A DNA stretch of 35,141 nucleotides, taken from Acidobacteriota bacterium. GTDB taxonomy: Bacteria > Acidobacteriota > Thermoanaerobaculia > Multivoradales > Multivoraceae. The position numbers were made by a program, and so were the translations under genes. Below are positions 25,634-34,842 of this stretch, piece by piece. Numbering within the stretch: position 1 is the stretch's first letter; every line of letters begins with the position of its first letter. A model generated the notes under the pieces. The model was not told the origin of the DNA, did not search any database, and saw only the letters and a list, made by a program, of their open reading frames with translations. Location: NCBI GenBank assembly GCA_026707325.1, contig JAPOXA010000121.1, positions 1-35,141 of the forward strand, in the 5' to 3' direction.

Positions 25634-26773
25634 CTACCCATCCTCATCCTCCATCACGGTCACTCCCCGGGGATTCCGCAGATGCCACCGCTGGCCTTCC
25701 CGGTAGAGATCTCCCTCTAGCGACACGCTGAGGCGCGCCTCGTGCGCACGCGTGATCTCGCTGTAGTCCGCCGCCCCAAAGACAACCTGAACGGAGACCA
25801 GCCTCCCCTCGACGAAGGCCTTGATCGTGGCCGTGCCATGCGGGTCAGTCCGGTCCCGTGCGAGCCGCGACACGTACCCCTGAACCTCCTCGTCGGTGCG
25901 TTCCTGGCGGTCGGCCAGCACGCGCGCAGCTTCGTCCAGAACGGCGATATCGGGTGGCCTGAAGGCAACGGTGGCTCGTTCTTCTGGCGCTCCATCGGCG
26001 GGTCGCGTCATGGCCCAGCTTACGGAGATTTCGAGCCCTTCACCCGCTTCGGTCAGCCTGGCGATCGACTGACAGAGATTCGCACTGACTCCTTCGCACA
26101 ACCGACTCTCGAACTCACCGATGGCCCCGACGCCGCGGTTGACTCGGTCCATTGCCCGTCGCGACGCACGCAAACCGGAAACGAGCTTGCGGGTCACCTG
26201 GCGCTCGAACGGTTCTTCGGGTAGCAGTGTTCCCTGTTCGCCGAGCGCAGGCGCTACTGGCGCAAGAAGGTTGATCACGAAGCTGCCGGGCTCGGTATGT
26301 CCCAGGCGCACCCTGTCCAGGTACTCGGTCGCGCGTCTGTTTCGTCCGGCCCGGTACATTCGCTGAGGTCGGTCCGCCGAGCAAGCGGCGGCCAGCAGGA
26401 GCTTCTTCGACTCCTCCAGTACCGCGGCACCGTCGGAGAGTCGGACGTTAGTGTCCGCGTGAGCGGTCGGCAGGCGCAGACGCACGAGATCCCACTCGGC
26501 AAGCGAGAAGTCGACGAGCACCGCCTGCCTTCGCCGACCTTCGATGCGGCCGATCTGTTCGGCGATCTGGAAGATCCGGATGCCATAGTCACCGTACTCC
26601 TCCGAAGCGGGCACGATCGCTGCTTCCCGGTCGTCCTCGGCACAGAGGTAGACATCGGCCGTTTCCCGGCGTAGTGCGTCGGCTCGATGCCAGCCGTTGG
26701 CGGACAAATACGCGTGAACGCCACGGAGCCCTATGGTCCTGGCCAGGATGACTTCGCTCGTCGGTGAGTTCAT
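25634..26773 (-). CDS. Uncharacterised 379-aa protein inserted in the DISARM operon
   Basis: Starting at ATG 26771-26773, with GGAGG seven bases upstream and an ATGA overlap with the DUF4365-like gene, gives 379 residues with no signal peptide, membrane segment or nucleotide-binding loop. The N-terminal third (GLRGVHAYLSANGWHRADAL ... EYGDYGIRIFQIAEQIGRIE) looks like a small mixed domain followed by a helix. The middle has ESKKLLLAAACSADRP and RVRLGHTEPGSFVINLLAPV. The C-terminus is beta-rich (KAFVEGRLVSVQVVF ... EARLSVSLEGDLYREGQRWH). I recall hypothetical proteins with this GDY-RIFQIAE and GHTEPGSF pattern in other high-GC genomes, but no function. Its strong translational coupling to the DUF4365-like gene suggests the two act together. 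It is not one of the named class 1 DISARM genes. Confidence 0.85.
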   Translation of the reverse strand: MNSPTSEVILARTIGLRGVHAYLSANGWHRADALRRETADVYLCAEDDREAAIVPASEEYGDYGIRIFQIAEQIGRIEGRRRQAVLVDFSLAEWDLVRLRLPTAHADTNVRLSDGAAVLEESKKLLLAAACSADRPQRMYRAGRNRRATEYLDRVRLGHTEPGSFVINLLAPVAPALGEQGTLLPEEPFERQVTRKLVSGLRASRRAMDRVNRGVGAIGEFESRLCEGVSANLCQSIARLTEAGEGLEISVSWAMTRPADGAPEERATVAFRPPDIAVLDEAARVLADRQERTDEEVQGYVSRLARDRTDPHGTATIKAFVEGRLVSVQVVFGAADYSEITRAHEARLSVSLEGDLYREGQRWHLRNPRGVTVMEDEDG

Positions 26774-27264
26774 GACTGCACCTCCAAGGCGCGGGCGAAC
26801 AGAGGGGAGAGCCCCGTGCTGCCGATGCGCTGAGATCGAGGTATGACGACAGTTCGCGAATCTGAGTCCACGGGCTCGCGTCCGGCGAGGGACAACCACC
26901 ACCCACACTTCTTGATGATCAACCGCTCCGGGGTGCAGTCCATCCACTCCGATTCGTTCGATGGAAGCTCAAGGACCACCAGCAGCAAGGGTACCGCGCG
27001 CGGCATCACCATGTCGTTGTAGTTCTTCTGCTTCAGACGGAAGTGGAGCCCGTCGGACTTCACTTCCGGGGCCGCCGTCGCTTTCAGTTGGAGGTCGATC
27101 ACGTCCCGCTCCGGCGAGCCGCTCCGAATCGTCGCGTCGACGCTGTCGATGTCTGGGTCGGGGCCAGGTTGAAGGGAGAGTCCCGCCTCTGCGGCCAGCG
27201 CGGAGACGTAGGCATGGGACATCGCCGCCTTGCGGTTGTGGTCGGAGAGAATCGCTTCGATCAT
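26770..27264 (-). CDS. DUF4365-like protein, possible PD-(D/E)XK-type nuclease
   Basis: The 164-residue protein matches the DUF4365 pattern: an N-terminal helix (MSHAYVSALAAEAGLSL), then DIDSVDATI with Asp 43, then a strand ending in DLQLKAT (Gln 59, Lys 61). The sequence goes on with YNDMVMPRAVPLLLVVLELP and a Trp-containing segment (ESEWMDC). Asp followed by Q-x-K is the reduced active-site form used by Mrr-like members of the restriction endonuclease fold, so DNA cleavage or binding is plausible but unproved. The gene starts 36 bases after drmMI with no clear ribosome site (an internal ATG at codon 15 is possible) and overlaps the next gene as ATGA. It lies inside the DISARM operon, where such a gene is not part of the described core. 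Confidence 0.8.
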   Translation of the reverse strand: MIEAILSDHNRKAAMSHAYVSALAAEAGLSLQPGPDPDIDSVDATIRSGSPERDVIDLQLKATAAPEVKSDGLHFRLKQKNYNDMVMPRAVPLLLVVLELPSNESEWMDCTPERLIIKKCGWWLSLAGREPVDSDSRTVVIPRSQRIGSTGLSPLFARALEVQS

Positions 27265-27300
27265 GGGGTTGGGCGGCGGTGGGATGCGAGCATAGGGCTC

Positions 27301-30300
27301 CTAGTCCCGCACCGCTTCGCGCCGCTCCTCCTTCGCCCGTTCCGCGTTCAGGACCATGAGGCGGCTCAGAACCTCGTCACGGACCGGGTCTGGCCACCGG
27401 TAACGATAGCGCCTTCTGCCGCGGCCGGAGGCGTCCTCGTTGGCGGGATCGTCGGTGTGTTCGGGGACGAACTCACAGGTCGTCTCGATGTCGTCGGTCC
27501 AGCCGTAGGCGGCGAGGACAGCGCAATCCATCGCTGCGTGGAGTTCGCGGAGCCGGGTGATACCGGGGCTCTGCTCGTGGGGGTCGTGGAAGCGGTTGTA
27601 CGTCTTCGTCAAGCCCTCGTCGTTCTGGACCATCAGGTCGGCGCGGAAGTCGTAGCACGCACGGCCTGCGGCTTCCAGGTCGGGGTGCGTGGTCCAGCGC
27701 AGCGGGAAGGGAAAGGTCTCGAAGACATCGGAGGCGGGGTAGCGAGGCCGCTCCTCCAAGGAGCAACCGAAGAAGCGCGCCCAGATTTCGTGCGGCCGGG
27801 ATTGGAGAGCGCAGAAGGCGGCGTTCGACGAGAGAGGGAAGACGTTTAGCGTGTGGGCGTAGACCATGCCGCATGGCAGGTAAGCGAACGCAGTGTGCTG
27901 TCCGGTGTAGGAGATGACGAGGACACGGTCGCGGTCGGCGATAGCGGCCTGGAGTTTTGGTCGAGAGCGAAAGAAACGCCACCACAGGATCCTCGCGGAT
28001 TCGTCCTTCTTCTCTTCCCGCTCCGGCTTTACCCTCTCCGCGACGATCCGCAACAACTCCGGCCAGTCCGCCGCTACCGGCCCGGGATAGTCGAGCGGCA
28101 CGACCCCGCTACGGTGCCACTCGGCGCGCTGAGCGTCGGAGGCTTCGTGCCAGGCCGAGGCTCCTTCTGGCAGGGCTGGTGCCGTGTCCTGTGCCGTGGC
28201 CCGGCCGCTTGGGACCGCAAGCCCTAGGTCGGCCCGCCGCAGCGGGTAGTCCCGAAAGTTGATGACGAACCGGTGGTGCTCATGCGTGGGGCTCGCGTTC
28301 ACCTCGGCGCCGCCGATGTAGGGGAAGATCGCGTGGCGGTTCATTGGGTTCTCGCTGATCAGACGCTCTTTCTCGCTGAGCGGCGACGGGACACCTACAA
28401 CGTCAGTCTCCTCATCCACTCCGGTCTCCGGTTCGTCACCAGCGTTCGCGTTCGCGTCGTCAAACGTGAAGCCCATTCCTCGAAGGAAACTCCCGCCAAA
28501 GCTCAGATCGAGATTGGACCGGAGCCGCTCCGGGTCCTCGTGCCCACCCGAGTGAAAGAGAAAGGCCGTTATCTTGTCCACGGGCCGTCCGTCGAGGAGA
28601 CGCGGAGACACCCACGGACGCTTGGCAACGTGCACGATGCTCACCACAACGGCCGCCTGTCCCGGCCACTGGTAGCGCGAGAACGCTCGGTAGATCTCGC
28701 CACCGTTGGCACAGATCCATCGAAGCCCCCCCGCGCGCGTGTCGCCCTGCGAGATCGTGTTCGTGGCAATCAGGCCGAAAGATCCTGCACACCGAAGCAG
28801 GTCGAACACGCGGCGAAAGAAGTGTGCGGCGAGGTCGGTGTTCCGGCTTGCTCCACTGTGTGCCTGCGCAAGCCAGTCCCGGTAGCCTCCTCCAAGCGTT
28901 GTACTGATTCGCTTACCCCCAAGGAAAGGCGGATTCCCCACGAACGCATCGAATCCCGGATTCTCTCGCTCGAAGACCTCCGGGAACTCGATCTGCCAGT
29001 GGAACGGCGCAAAGGGCGGGTGCCCCCGGCGCTTCTCCGCCAACCTCTCGCGGTGGGTCTGCGTTTCACCGGCCTGCACATCGGCCAAGTGCGCGAACCG
29101 CTGCTCCCGGCGGGCCGTGACCTTCGTCCCGAGGAAGAACGCTTCCAACGACAGGTCGCCGTAGAACCGGACCTCGGCTAGAGCCGCACGGGCTTTCTCC
29201 CACACCTCCTCCATCTCGACCGGAGACGCGTCCGGCCCCGCTGACCGGATCCGGCTGCGAAGCTCCGCCACGCGCTTCACGGCATGGTTCACGGACAGTT
29301 CCGTCTGGGCAGGCCCTCGCTCCCAGGTGAAGCCCGCGATTTGCCTACGGTTGAGCCCCACGAGGGAATCTCCGTCGCGGAGGGCGTGGTCTAGGAAGGT
29401 CAGCGGCTCGTCCTTCGAGAGCGTCGTGAGCCAGAGGGACATCTTCGCTAGGTCGACCGCCATCGGGTTCCGGTCTACTCCGTAGAGACAACGCTGCGCG
29501 ACCAGGCGTCGCGCGAAGACGAGCTCGTCCTCGCCCGCTGGGACTTCGGGATGGCCGCCGTGGAGCTTCCACGACTCGAGGAGCTGCTCGGCGAGCTGGC
29601 GGCAAGTCTCGACAAGGAAGGCGCCAGATCCCATCGCCGGATCGCAAACCCTGAGCTCCAGCAGGTCGGCGGGTTGCGGGGCGCCCCCATCGGCCAGCCG
29701 ATCCAGAACGGGCCTGAGCGCCTCCTCCACGATCGGTGAAGTCAGCTCGCGGGGGGTGTAATGTGAGCCGGAACGGCGCCGCTCGTCGCTCGGCTGAAGG
29801 ATCATCGCTCCCCGGGGAACCAGGTCGGGCGTCGCCGCCGTGTCCACGACCTTGGCCAACGCGGCGTGCAGTTCCGTGACCGTCCGGGCCGCCCGCAGCG
29901 GCTTCGCCACGGTCGGTGTCAGCTCCCGGTCGGTGCGGTCCCGAATCCACTTCGCTCGCGCCCTAGGCGTCACGGCCGCCAGCTTCTCTAGATCGATCGT
30001 CGTCGGCGCGCCGCCTTTCTTCGGCTTGACAGCGAGGGAGAGGCCCGTCGCCCTCTCCAACCGGAAGCCCATCATGGTTTCGTAGACCGATCCGATCTGC
30101 TCCACGTCGAGCGCTCGGTAGGAGATGCGTTCGCCGTCCAGCACGAGCAACTTTTCCAGGACGCGGTAGATCGTTCCGTCGGGCACGAGTGGCGGTTCGA
30201 TCGCGCGTGTGACCTGCGGCGCGCCACTCCCGAGCCAGCCTTCCAGGAAGGGAAACCGTGACGGGTTGAACAAAGCGCCCCGCCGGCCTGGAAGGTGCAT

Positions 30301-31389
30301 CGCCCCGGACTCCGCGCCGTCATGCACCATGCGGAACAGAGCGAGGAGCTGAGCCCAGGCCCCGTAGCGGTCGTCCATCGTGTCTGGATGGAGGCCGGCG
30401 TCCTGGCGAAGCCGTTCGTGGAGCCCGACGACTGAGTAGTGTGCAGCGAAGGTGCTGTCGCCCGTGAGCATGCCGCGCTCCTCGGCGTAGAGGAGGAAGA
30501 CGAGCCGCAGGATCACGGTGAGCAGGGCGCGGTAGACGTTGTCCGGGTCCTGTTCCAGCTCGTGAGCCAGGAGGTTCGCATGCGACTTCAGGTGCGCCTG
30601 CTCGAAGCCCCGTAAGAGCTCGTAGAGGCCGTGCAGCACCTGCTCCGAGAGGCGCTCGCTGACGACGTTCTGGTACTTGCGGCTTGCTTCGAGAAGACCC
30701 GCCAGGCGGTGCTTGACCGGTCCCGTGAGAAGCCGCGATTCGCGAAGCAGGAGTCGCATCGCTGCAACCAGGGGGCGGCCCGCGGTGGGCCGCATGTCGC
30801 GCACGTGGAAGTCCATCCAGCCGGAGCTCTCGCCGCGGGGCGCGGAGAGCAGGCGGATCGTGTGGCCGTTGGAAAGGAGGCCGGCGGGAACGCGGGTCTC
30901 GCGCAACAGACGCTCGAGCCGGCTATGAGGAGAAGCCTCCAGACCACTGCCTTTCCGGACGACGCGGTCGAGATCCGTACCGGGTTCGAGCACGGAGACG
31001 AGAAGCTGCCAAGGTGGTCTGTCGTCATGCGGGTCGCGCTCGCGCACAGCAAAGTCCGGCCGGAGTGTCTCGCCGTACTCGGGAAGCACCAGCTCAAGTT
31101 CGGTCGGGACCGAGCCCGCGCCGCCGCCCGCGTAGCCAGCGGGATGGAAGCTCCAATCCAGTACCCGGCGTGCGAAGGTCTCGAAGTCGGGTAGAAAGGG
31201 AGCGGGCTCCTTGCCTACAGCGCGCAGCGACATCTCGACGGACTCCTCAAGGCGTCGCTGACCCTCGACGTCCCGCCGGTTCAGGATGGCGCCTGCCTGC
31301 TCAAGGGCGTGGGCGGACACGACCAGGCCCGTCGGCTGGATGAAGCCCAGCCACTCCAGGTGGTCGCGGACGTGCGGGGAGACTCTCAT
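27301..31389 (-). CDS. drmMI: DISARM DrmMI adenine-N6 DNA methyltransferase
   Basis: The 1362-residue protein is built like type IIG/Eco57I enzymes. An N-terminal domain with a PD-(D/E)XK-like outline (LRPDFAVRE ... WQLLVSVLEPG, about 108-135) is followed by a long helical linker, a Rossmann methylase domain and a target-recognition C-terminus. Motif I is CDPAMGSGAFLVE (about 580) and the catalytic motif IV is GNPPF (about 817), which specifies N6-adenine methylation. The nuclease-like strand lacks the usual (E/D)xK lysine, so the N-terminus is probably not an active nuclease. In class 1 DISARM this protein marks host DNA. The start overlaps the drmD stop as ATGA. The protein is complete, with a clean TAG. 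A stand-alone type IIG system is less likely given the neighbours. Confidence 0.92.
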   Translation of the reverse strand: MRVSPHVRDHLEWLGFIQPTGLVVSAHALEQAGAILNRRDVEGQRRLEESVEMSLRAVGKEPAPFLPDFETFARRVLDWSFHPAGYAGGGAGSVPTELELVLPEYGETLRPDFAVRERDPHDDRPPWQLLVSVLEPGTDLDRVVRKGSGLEASPHSRLERLLRETRVPAGLLSNGHTIRLLSAPRGESSGWMDFHVRDMRPTAGRPLVAAMRLLLRESRLLTGPVKHRLAGLLEASRKYQNVVSERLSEQVLHGLYELLRGFEQAHLKSHANLLAHELEQDPDNVYRALLTVILRLVFLLYAEERGMLTGDSTFAAHYSVVGLHERLRQDAGLHPDTMDDRYGAWAQLLALFRMVHDGAESGAMHLPGRRGALFNPSRFPFLEGWLGSGAPQVTRAIEPPLVPDGTIYRVLEKLLVLDGERISYRALDVEQIGSVYETMMGFRLERATGLSLAVKPKKGGAPTTIDLEKLAAVTPRARAKWIRDRTDRELTPTVAKPLRAARTVTELHAALAKVVDTAATPDLVPRGAMILQPSDERRRSGSHYTPRELTSPIVEEALRPVLDRLADGGAPQPADLLELRVCDPAMGSGAFLVETCRQLAEQLLESWKLHGGHPEVPAGEDELVFARRLVAQRCLYGVDRNPMAVDLAKMSLWLTTLSKDEPLTFLDHALRDGDSLVGLNRRQIAGFTWERGPAQTELSVNHAVKRVAELRSRIRSAGPDASPVEMEEVWEKARAALAEVRFYGDLSLEAFFLGTKVTARREQRFAHLADVQAGETQTHRERLAEKRRGHPPFAPFHWQIEFPEVFERENPGFDAFVGNPPFLGGKRISTTLGGGYRDWLAQAHSGASRNTDLAAHFFRRVFDLLRCAGSFGLIATNTISQGDTRAGGLRWICANGGEIYRAFSRYQWPGQAAVVVSIVHVAKRPWVSPRLLDGRPVDKITAFLFHSGGHEDPERLRSNLDLSFGGSFLRGMGFTFDDANANAGDEPETGVDEETDVVGVPSPLSEKERLISENPMNRHAIFPYIGGAEVNASPTHEHHRFVINFRDYPLRRADLGLAVPSGRATAQDTAPALPEGASAWHEASDAQRAEWHRSGVVPLDYPGPVAADWPELLRIVAERVKPEREEKKDESARILWWRFFRSRPKLQAAIADRDRVLVISYTGQHTAFAYLPCGMVYAHTLNVFPLSSNAAFCALQSRPHEIWARFFGCSLEERPRYPASDVFETFPFPLRWTTHPDLEAAGRACYDFRADLMVQNDEGLTKTYNRFHDPHEQSPGITRLRELHAAMDCAVLAAYGWTDDIETTCEFVPEHTDDPANEDASGRGRRRYRYRWPDPVRDEVLSRLMVLNAERAKEERREAVRD

Positions 31390-34300
31390 CCCGTTTCGGG
31401 CCAGAGGTAGACGAGCCCCACGGGCTCCACGCGGGCCGCGCGCACGCGGTAGAAATCCCTGATCCGCTCCGGCTCCCTTGCAATGTCCTCTTCGAAGCGG
31501 TCCAGCCGCTGCCGCCAGGAACGCTTGTTCGCCTCCAACTGCCGCTGATCTTCCAGGTCGAGATCGAGGGCGAACTGAACCGGCTCCGTCTCGTGCTTGG
31601 CAAGCTCCTCCCTCACCCGTCGACGCTGGCGGAGTAGGGTCTCGTGAAGCTCCTTCGCTTCCCGCTCGCCTCGCTGACGCAGCGACTCCGTCGCCCGCTC
31701 CTCGAGTTCCCTCGCCCTCGGTTCCAACTGCGGGCGGAGTTCCTCGATGTCCCGTTCGGCCGAGTCGAGCAGGCGGTGGCGAACGGTCTCCGCAGGCAGC
31801 GATGCCTGTCCCGCTTCCAGAAGCTGGTCGAGCAACGCCATCGTCCTCCGTTCCGCATCGGCCGCGTAGCGCTGCAGCGGGCCGCGGCGTAGATGCGGCT
31901 CAACCCAGCGGGCGGTCACCGTGACGATTTCCTCGTGCAGCCGTTCCGCATGCTCACCGTAGAGAGCCAGACGGCCCAGAAGCACGACGCGCCGAACCGA
32001 ATCGGCGACGTGGGCAAGGCACGCCCGAGACAGGTCGTGGTGAACGAAGCCTTGGGCGCGGAAACGGGCCAGAAGGCGCTGGGCGACGCGCTGTTCCAGG
32101 TGCAGGTGGACAACATCTTCCGTCAGCTCTCCGGCGTCGCGAAAGACAACGGGGCGGATCGGTGCCTCTTTTCGCCACTCGAGCCACTTCTGGCCGCGCT
32201 TCATCGGCGCGCGCAGCGTGTCCAGGGTGGCAGCCCAGGATGGGTCGGAGGCGACCCGGCCCTCCAACTCGGGGAAGCGCCACACGTCGCGGCCCGTTGC
32301 GTCTCGTTCCGCCCGCAGGGGCCCGGCGTTCTGGATCCCGAGCGAACAGGAGAGAGCTCGCCGAAAGGCGTCGGGGCGAAACCGCACCCAGTCACGGGAT
32401 TGCTCCAGCAGCGACCGGCACTTCTCAATCTGGTCCTGCAGGTCGCGCTGGGTTTCGCGGGCGGGCTCAAGCTCGTCCTGGACCGCTTGCTTCCGCTCCG
32501 CCGCGAGATCGAGATTGAGGAGGTCGGCAGCGAGCGCGGACGCGTTCCGCCGGCTGATTCCGGCCTGGTTCAGGCGCTGTTCGATGTCCTCCTCGATCAC
32601 TTGGCCGAGGCTGCCGAGTTCCCGTTTGATCGTCTCCGTCTTGCGGACGAGGACTTCGAGCACCCGGTCCTCGTGGCGCTGCGGCAGCTTGAAGTAGTGG
32701 CAGCGCACCTCGTCGGCGGGTTGCAGCTTGCGGTCGATGCGTCCGTTCCGCTGCTCGATGCGCCCGGGGTTCCAGGGCAGGTCGAAGTGGAAGAGGTCAG
32801 TGCACTGAGCTTGGAAGTTCAGTCCTTCGCGGGCCGCGTCCGTGGCGAGCAGGATGCGAAGCGGGTCACGGTCCGGCGGCGTGTTGAAGCGGCGCTGGAT
32901 CTCCTTTCGGCGGGGGCCGCCTACCAGCCCGTCGATCACCTCGACTCGCTGGTCCGCCCGGTCGGTCTCCTGGATTGCCGTCTCGAGCGCGGTTCTGAGG
33001 TAGCGCTTCGTTCCTTGGCGGTTCTCCGTGAAAACGATCACGCGCCGGTCGTTCCACTTCGGCGGCGCCCCGGAAGACCGCATCCCGAAGGGAGGCAGAT
33101 CAGGGCAAAGGTTCTCGCGGATCCAGTCGATCAGTCGGTGCGTCTTGGCGTCCGGCTGGGTGCGGGCAACGCTCGCCACTCTCTGCATCTCGTCGAGGAG
33201 ACGGCACTCTTCCCGCCAGATCTCCTCCGTCGTGGCGTCGCGGGGCAGCCCTGCTTCCGCTTCGCGGTTGGCGGAGTCGATCCAGTGCGCCTCGTTAGCC
33301 TCTTCGGCCGCGTCCGCATCCTCGCGTAACGAGCCGACCTCTTCGCTAGGGGTTCCTGGCCCGGCGAGGTCCGCTTCGTCGTCGGGTCCCGTCGTGCCGA
33401 GAAAGCTGTCGAGCATCTCATCGGCGTGAGTGGACGTTAGGAGTTCCTTGTGCGTCTTCCCTCCACCGTCGCGTCGCCCTTTTTCGGGACGAGCCGTCCC
33501 TCGCTCCTCGGCCCACTGCCGCTCCACCGTCTTCCGGTGCTTCTCCAGGCTGAGTGCGAACGCTTCGACCGAAGAAAGCAGCCGCTGCTGCAGTCCCACG
33601 ACAAGGAGCCCCGCAGCAGCGCGTCGCCTTCCGGTAGCGGCGGCGAAGCGACGTTCCCGCAAGGTCCGGTACTCGTCCAGCAAGCGCGACAGGACGAGTT
33701 CGGGGGCGTCCTCGGGCAGACCGTCGATCACCACCGGGTCCACGATCCGCTTGGGGAACCCGCCCACCTCGGCGCGGATGTCCTCCTTGAGCCGCCGGAC
33801 CATGACGGCTTCGAGATCCCTCCGGCCACGGACTTTGACCCCGCGCGTGAAGCGGTGCGGATCGAGCAGTTCGAGAAGAGTCGCGAAGCTGTTCGAGTGG
33901 CCGTTGTGCGGGGTGGCTGACAGGAACAACCGGTGCTCGAAGCGCTCGCAGAGGTCTCGCACAGCGCGGGTGAACTTGGACTCGATGCCATATCGCCCAC
34001 CGTGACTGGGCGCTGCGTGGTGTGCCTCGTCGAGGATGAGAAGGCTCGCCGCGCGCATCGGGCCGAGCCACGCGCGCATCGGGTCGGCGTAGGTCGGGTC
34101 GGCGAGTAGCCGGTGAGAGACGAGCAAGCGACTGTGCGTGGACCACGGGTTCGTGCCGAAACCCCGTTCGCGCCGGATGCGGGCCACATACTGGCGGTCC
34201 AGAATCTCGAAGAGGAGTCCGAACCGCTCCTCCATCTCCGCCTTCCACTGTTCCAGGACGGAGGGCGGCGCGGCGACGACGATCGTGCGGACCTTGCGGC

Positions 34301-34829
34301 GAAGAAGGAGTTCGCGCGCGATCAGACCGGCCTCGATCGTCTTGCCCAGTCCGGTGTCGTCGGCGATGAAGAGGTTGACTCGCGGCAGCCGCAGCGCTTT
34401 GCGGAGCGGTTCCATCTGGTAGGCGTCGATCGTGATCCCGGCGCGAAAGGGTGCTTGGAAGAGCGACGGATCGGTTGCGGTCGTGCAGTTCCAGCGCAAC
34501 GTGTTCAGGAATGCCGCGAAGTGTTCCGGCGAGTCGAAACCACGATCTCCTAGGTCGGACCAGGGTTCGTCGTCGAGAATCTGCCGATCGAGTTCGTGTT
34601 TCCAAAAGACCTCGATTTCCTGGCCCTGGGCGTCGTCGTCCGCACAGGCGAGGCGCACGCGGGAGGATTCGCCGGGATTAGCGGCCGGAGTCACGTCCTC
34701 CACTAGCCAGCGGCGGGTGCGGACTCGCACGATCTCGCCGATGCGCGGGTCGCGCTCGGGGAGGTCGAGGAAACGGTGGAACGGCAACTGGTCGCTTTGC
34801 ACGTTAGGAGTCGGGTTCTGCGCGGCCAA
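31386..34829 (-). CDS. drmD: DISARM DrmD, SNF2-type helicase
   Basis: The 1147-residue protein has SNF2/RapA-like ATPase motifs: DDTGLGKTIEAGL (about 154), the DEAH box in LILDEAHHAA (about 261), LSATPHNG (about 300), IVFTENRQGTKRYL, LLATDAAREGLNFQAQ and RIEQRNGRIDR (about 690). The last 400 residues are strongly charged and helical (for example RAREQEE-like stretches with RQRGEREAKELHET), probably coiled coil. In class 1 DISARM, drmD replaces the drmE of class 2 and is placed first, as here. The start is TTG 34829; an in-frame TAA lies nine codons upstream and no ATG or GTG occurs between, so initiation may be weak. It is the first gene of the leftward operon and its stop overlaps the drmMI start. 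Confidence 0.92.
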   Translation of the reverse strand: MAAQNPTPNVQSDQLPFHRFLDLPERDPRIGEIVRVRTRRWLVEDVTPAANPGESSRVRLACADDDAQGQEIEVFWKHELDRQILDDEPWSDLGDRGFDSPEHFAAFLNTLRWNCTTATDPSLFQAPFRAGITIDAYQMEPLRKALRLPRVNLFIADDTGLGKTIEAGLIARELLLRRKVRTIVVAAPPSVLEQWKAEMEERFGLLFEILDRQYVARIRRERGFGTNPWSTHSRLLVSHRLLADPTYADPMRAWLGPMRAASLLILDEAHHAAPSHGGRYGIESKFTRAVRDLCERFEHRLFLSATPHNGHSNSFATLLELLDPHRFTRGVKVRGRRDLEAVMVRRLKEDIRAEVGGFPKRIVDPVVIDGLPEDAPELVLSRLLDEYRTLRERRFAAATGRRRAAAGLLVVGLQQRLLSSVEAFALSLEKHRKTVERQWAEERGTARPEKGRRDGGGKTHKELLTSTHADEMLDSFLGTTGPDDEADLAGPGTPSEEVGSLREDADAAEEANEAHWIDSANREAEAGLPRDATTEEIWREECRLLDEMQRVASVARTQPDAKTHRLIDWIRENLCPDLPPFGMRSSGAPPKWNDRRVIVFTENRQGTKRYLRTALETAIQETDRADQRVEVIDGLVGGPRRKEIQRRFNTPPDRDPLRILLATDAAREGLNFQAQCTDLFHFDLPWNPGRIEQRNGRIDRKLQPADEVRCHYFKLPQRHEDRVLEVLVRKTETIKRELGSLGQVIEEDIEQRLNQAGISRRNASALAADLLNLDLAAERKQAVQDELEPARETQRDLQDQIEKCRSLLEQSRDWVRFRPDAFRRALSCSLGIQNAGPLRAERDATGRDVWRFPELEGRVASDPSWAATLDTLRAPMKRGQKWLEWRKEAPIRPVVFRDAGELTEDVVHLHLEQRVAQRLLARFRAQGFVHHDLSRACLAHVADSVRRVVLLGRLALYGEHAERLHEEIVTVTARWVEPHLRRGPLQRYAADAERRTMALLDQLLEAGQASLPAETVRHRLLDSAERDIEELRPQLEPRARELEERATESLRQRGEREAKELHETLLRQRRRVREELAKHETEPVQFALDLDLEDQRQLEANKRSWRQRLDRFEEDIAREPERIRDFYRVRAARVEPVGLVYLWPETG

Positions 34830-34842
34830 TACGAGTTGGCGA

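Noticed and set aside
27301..31389. Stand-alone type IIG restriction-modification enzyme
   Set aside because: Its overlap with drmD and linkage to drmA, drmB and drmC make it the DISARM methylase; the N-terminal nuclease-like site also lacks a key lysine.
31893..33329. A 478-codon rightward frame inside drmD
   Set aside because: It lies opposite an uninterrupted helicase with all motifs; the frame is kept open by GC-rich codon bias and shows no family motif.
19611..34829. BREX or class 2 DISARM
   Set aside because: No pglZ, brxC or Lon-type gene is present, so not BREX. The methylase is adenine-type with GNPPF and the first gene is a SNF2 helicase, so class 1 rather than class 2.
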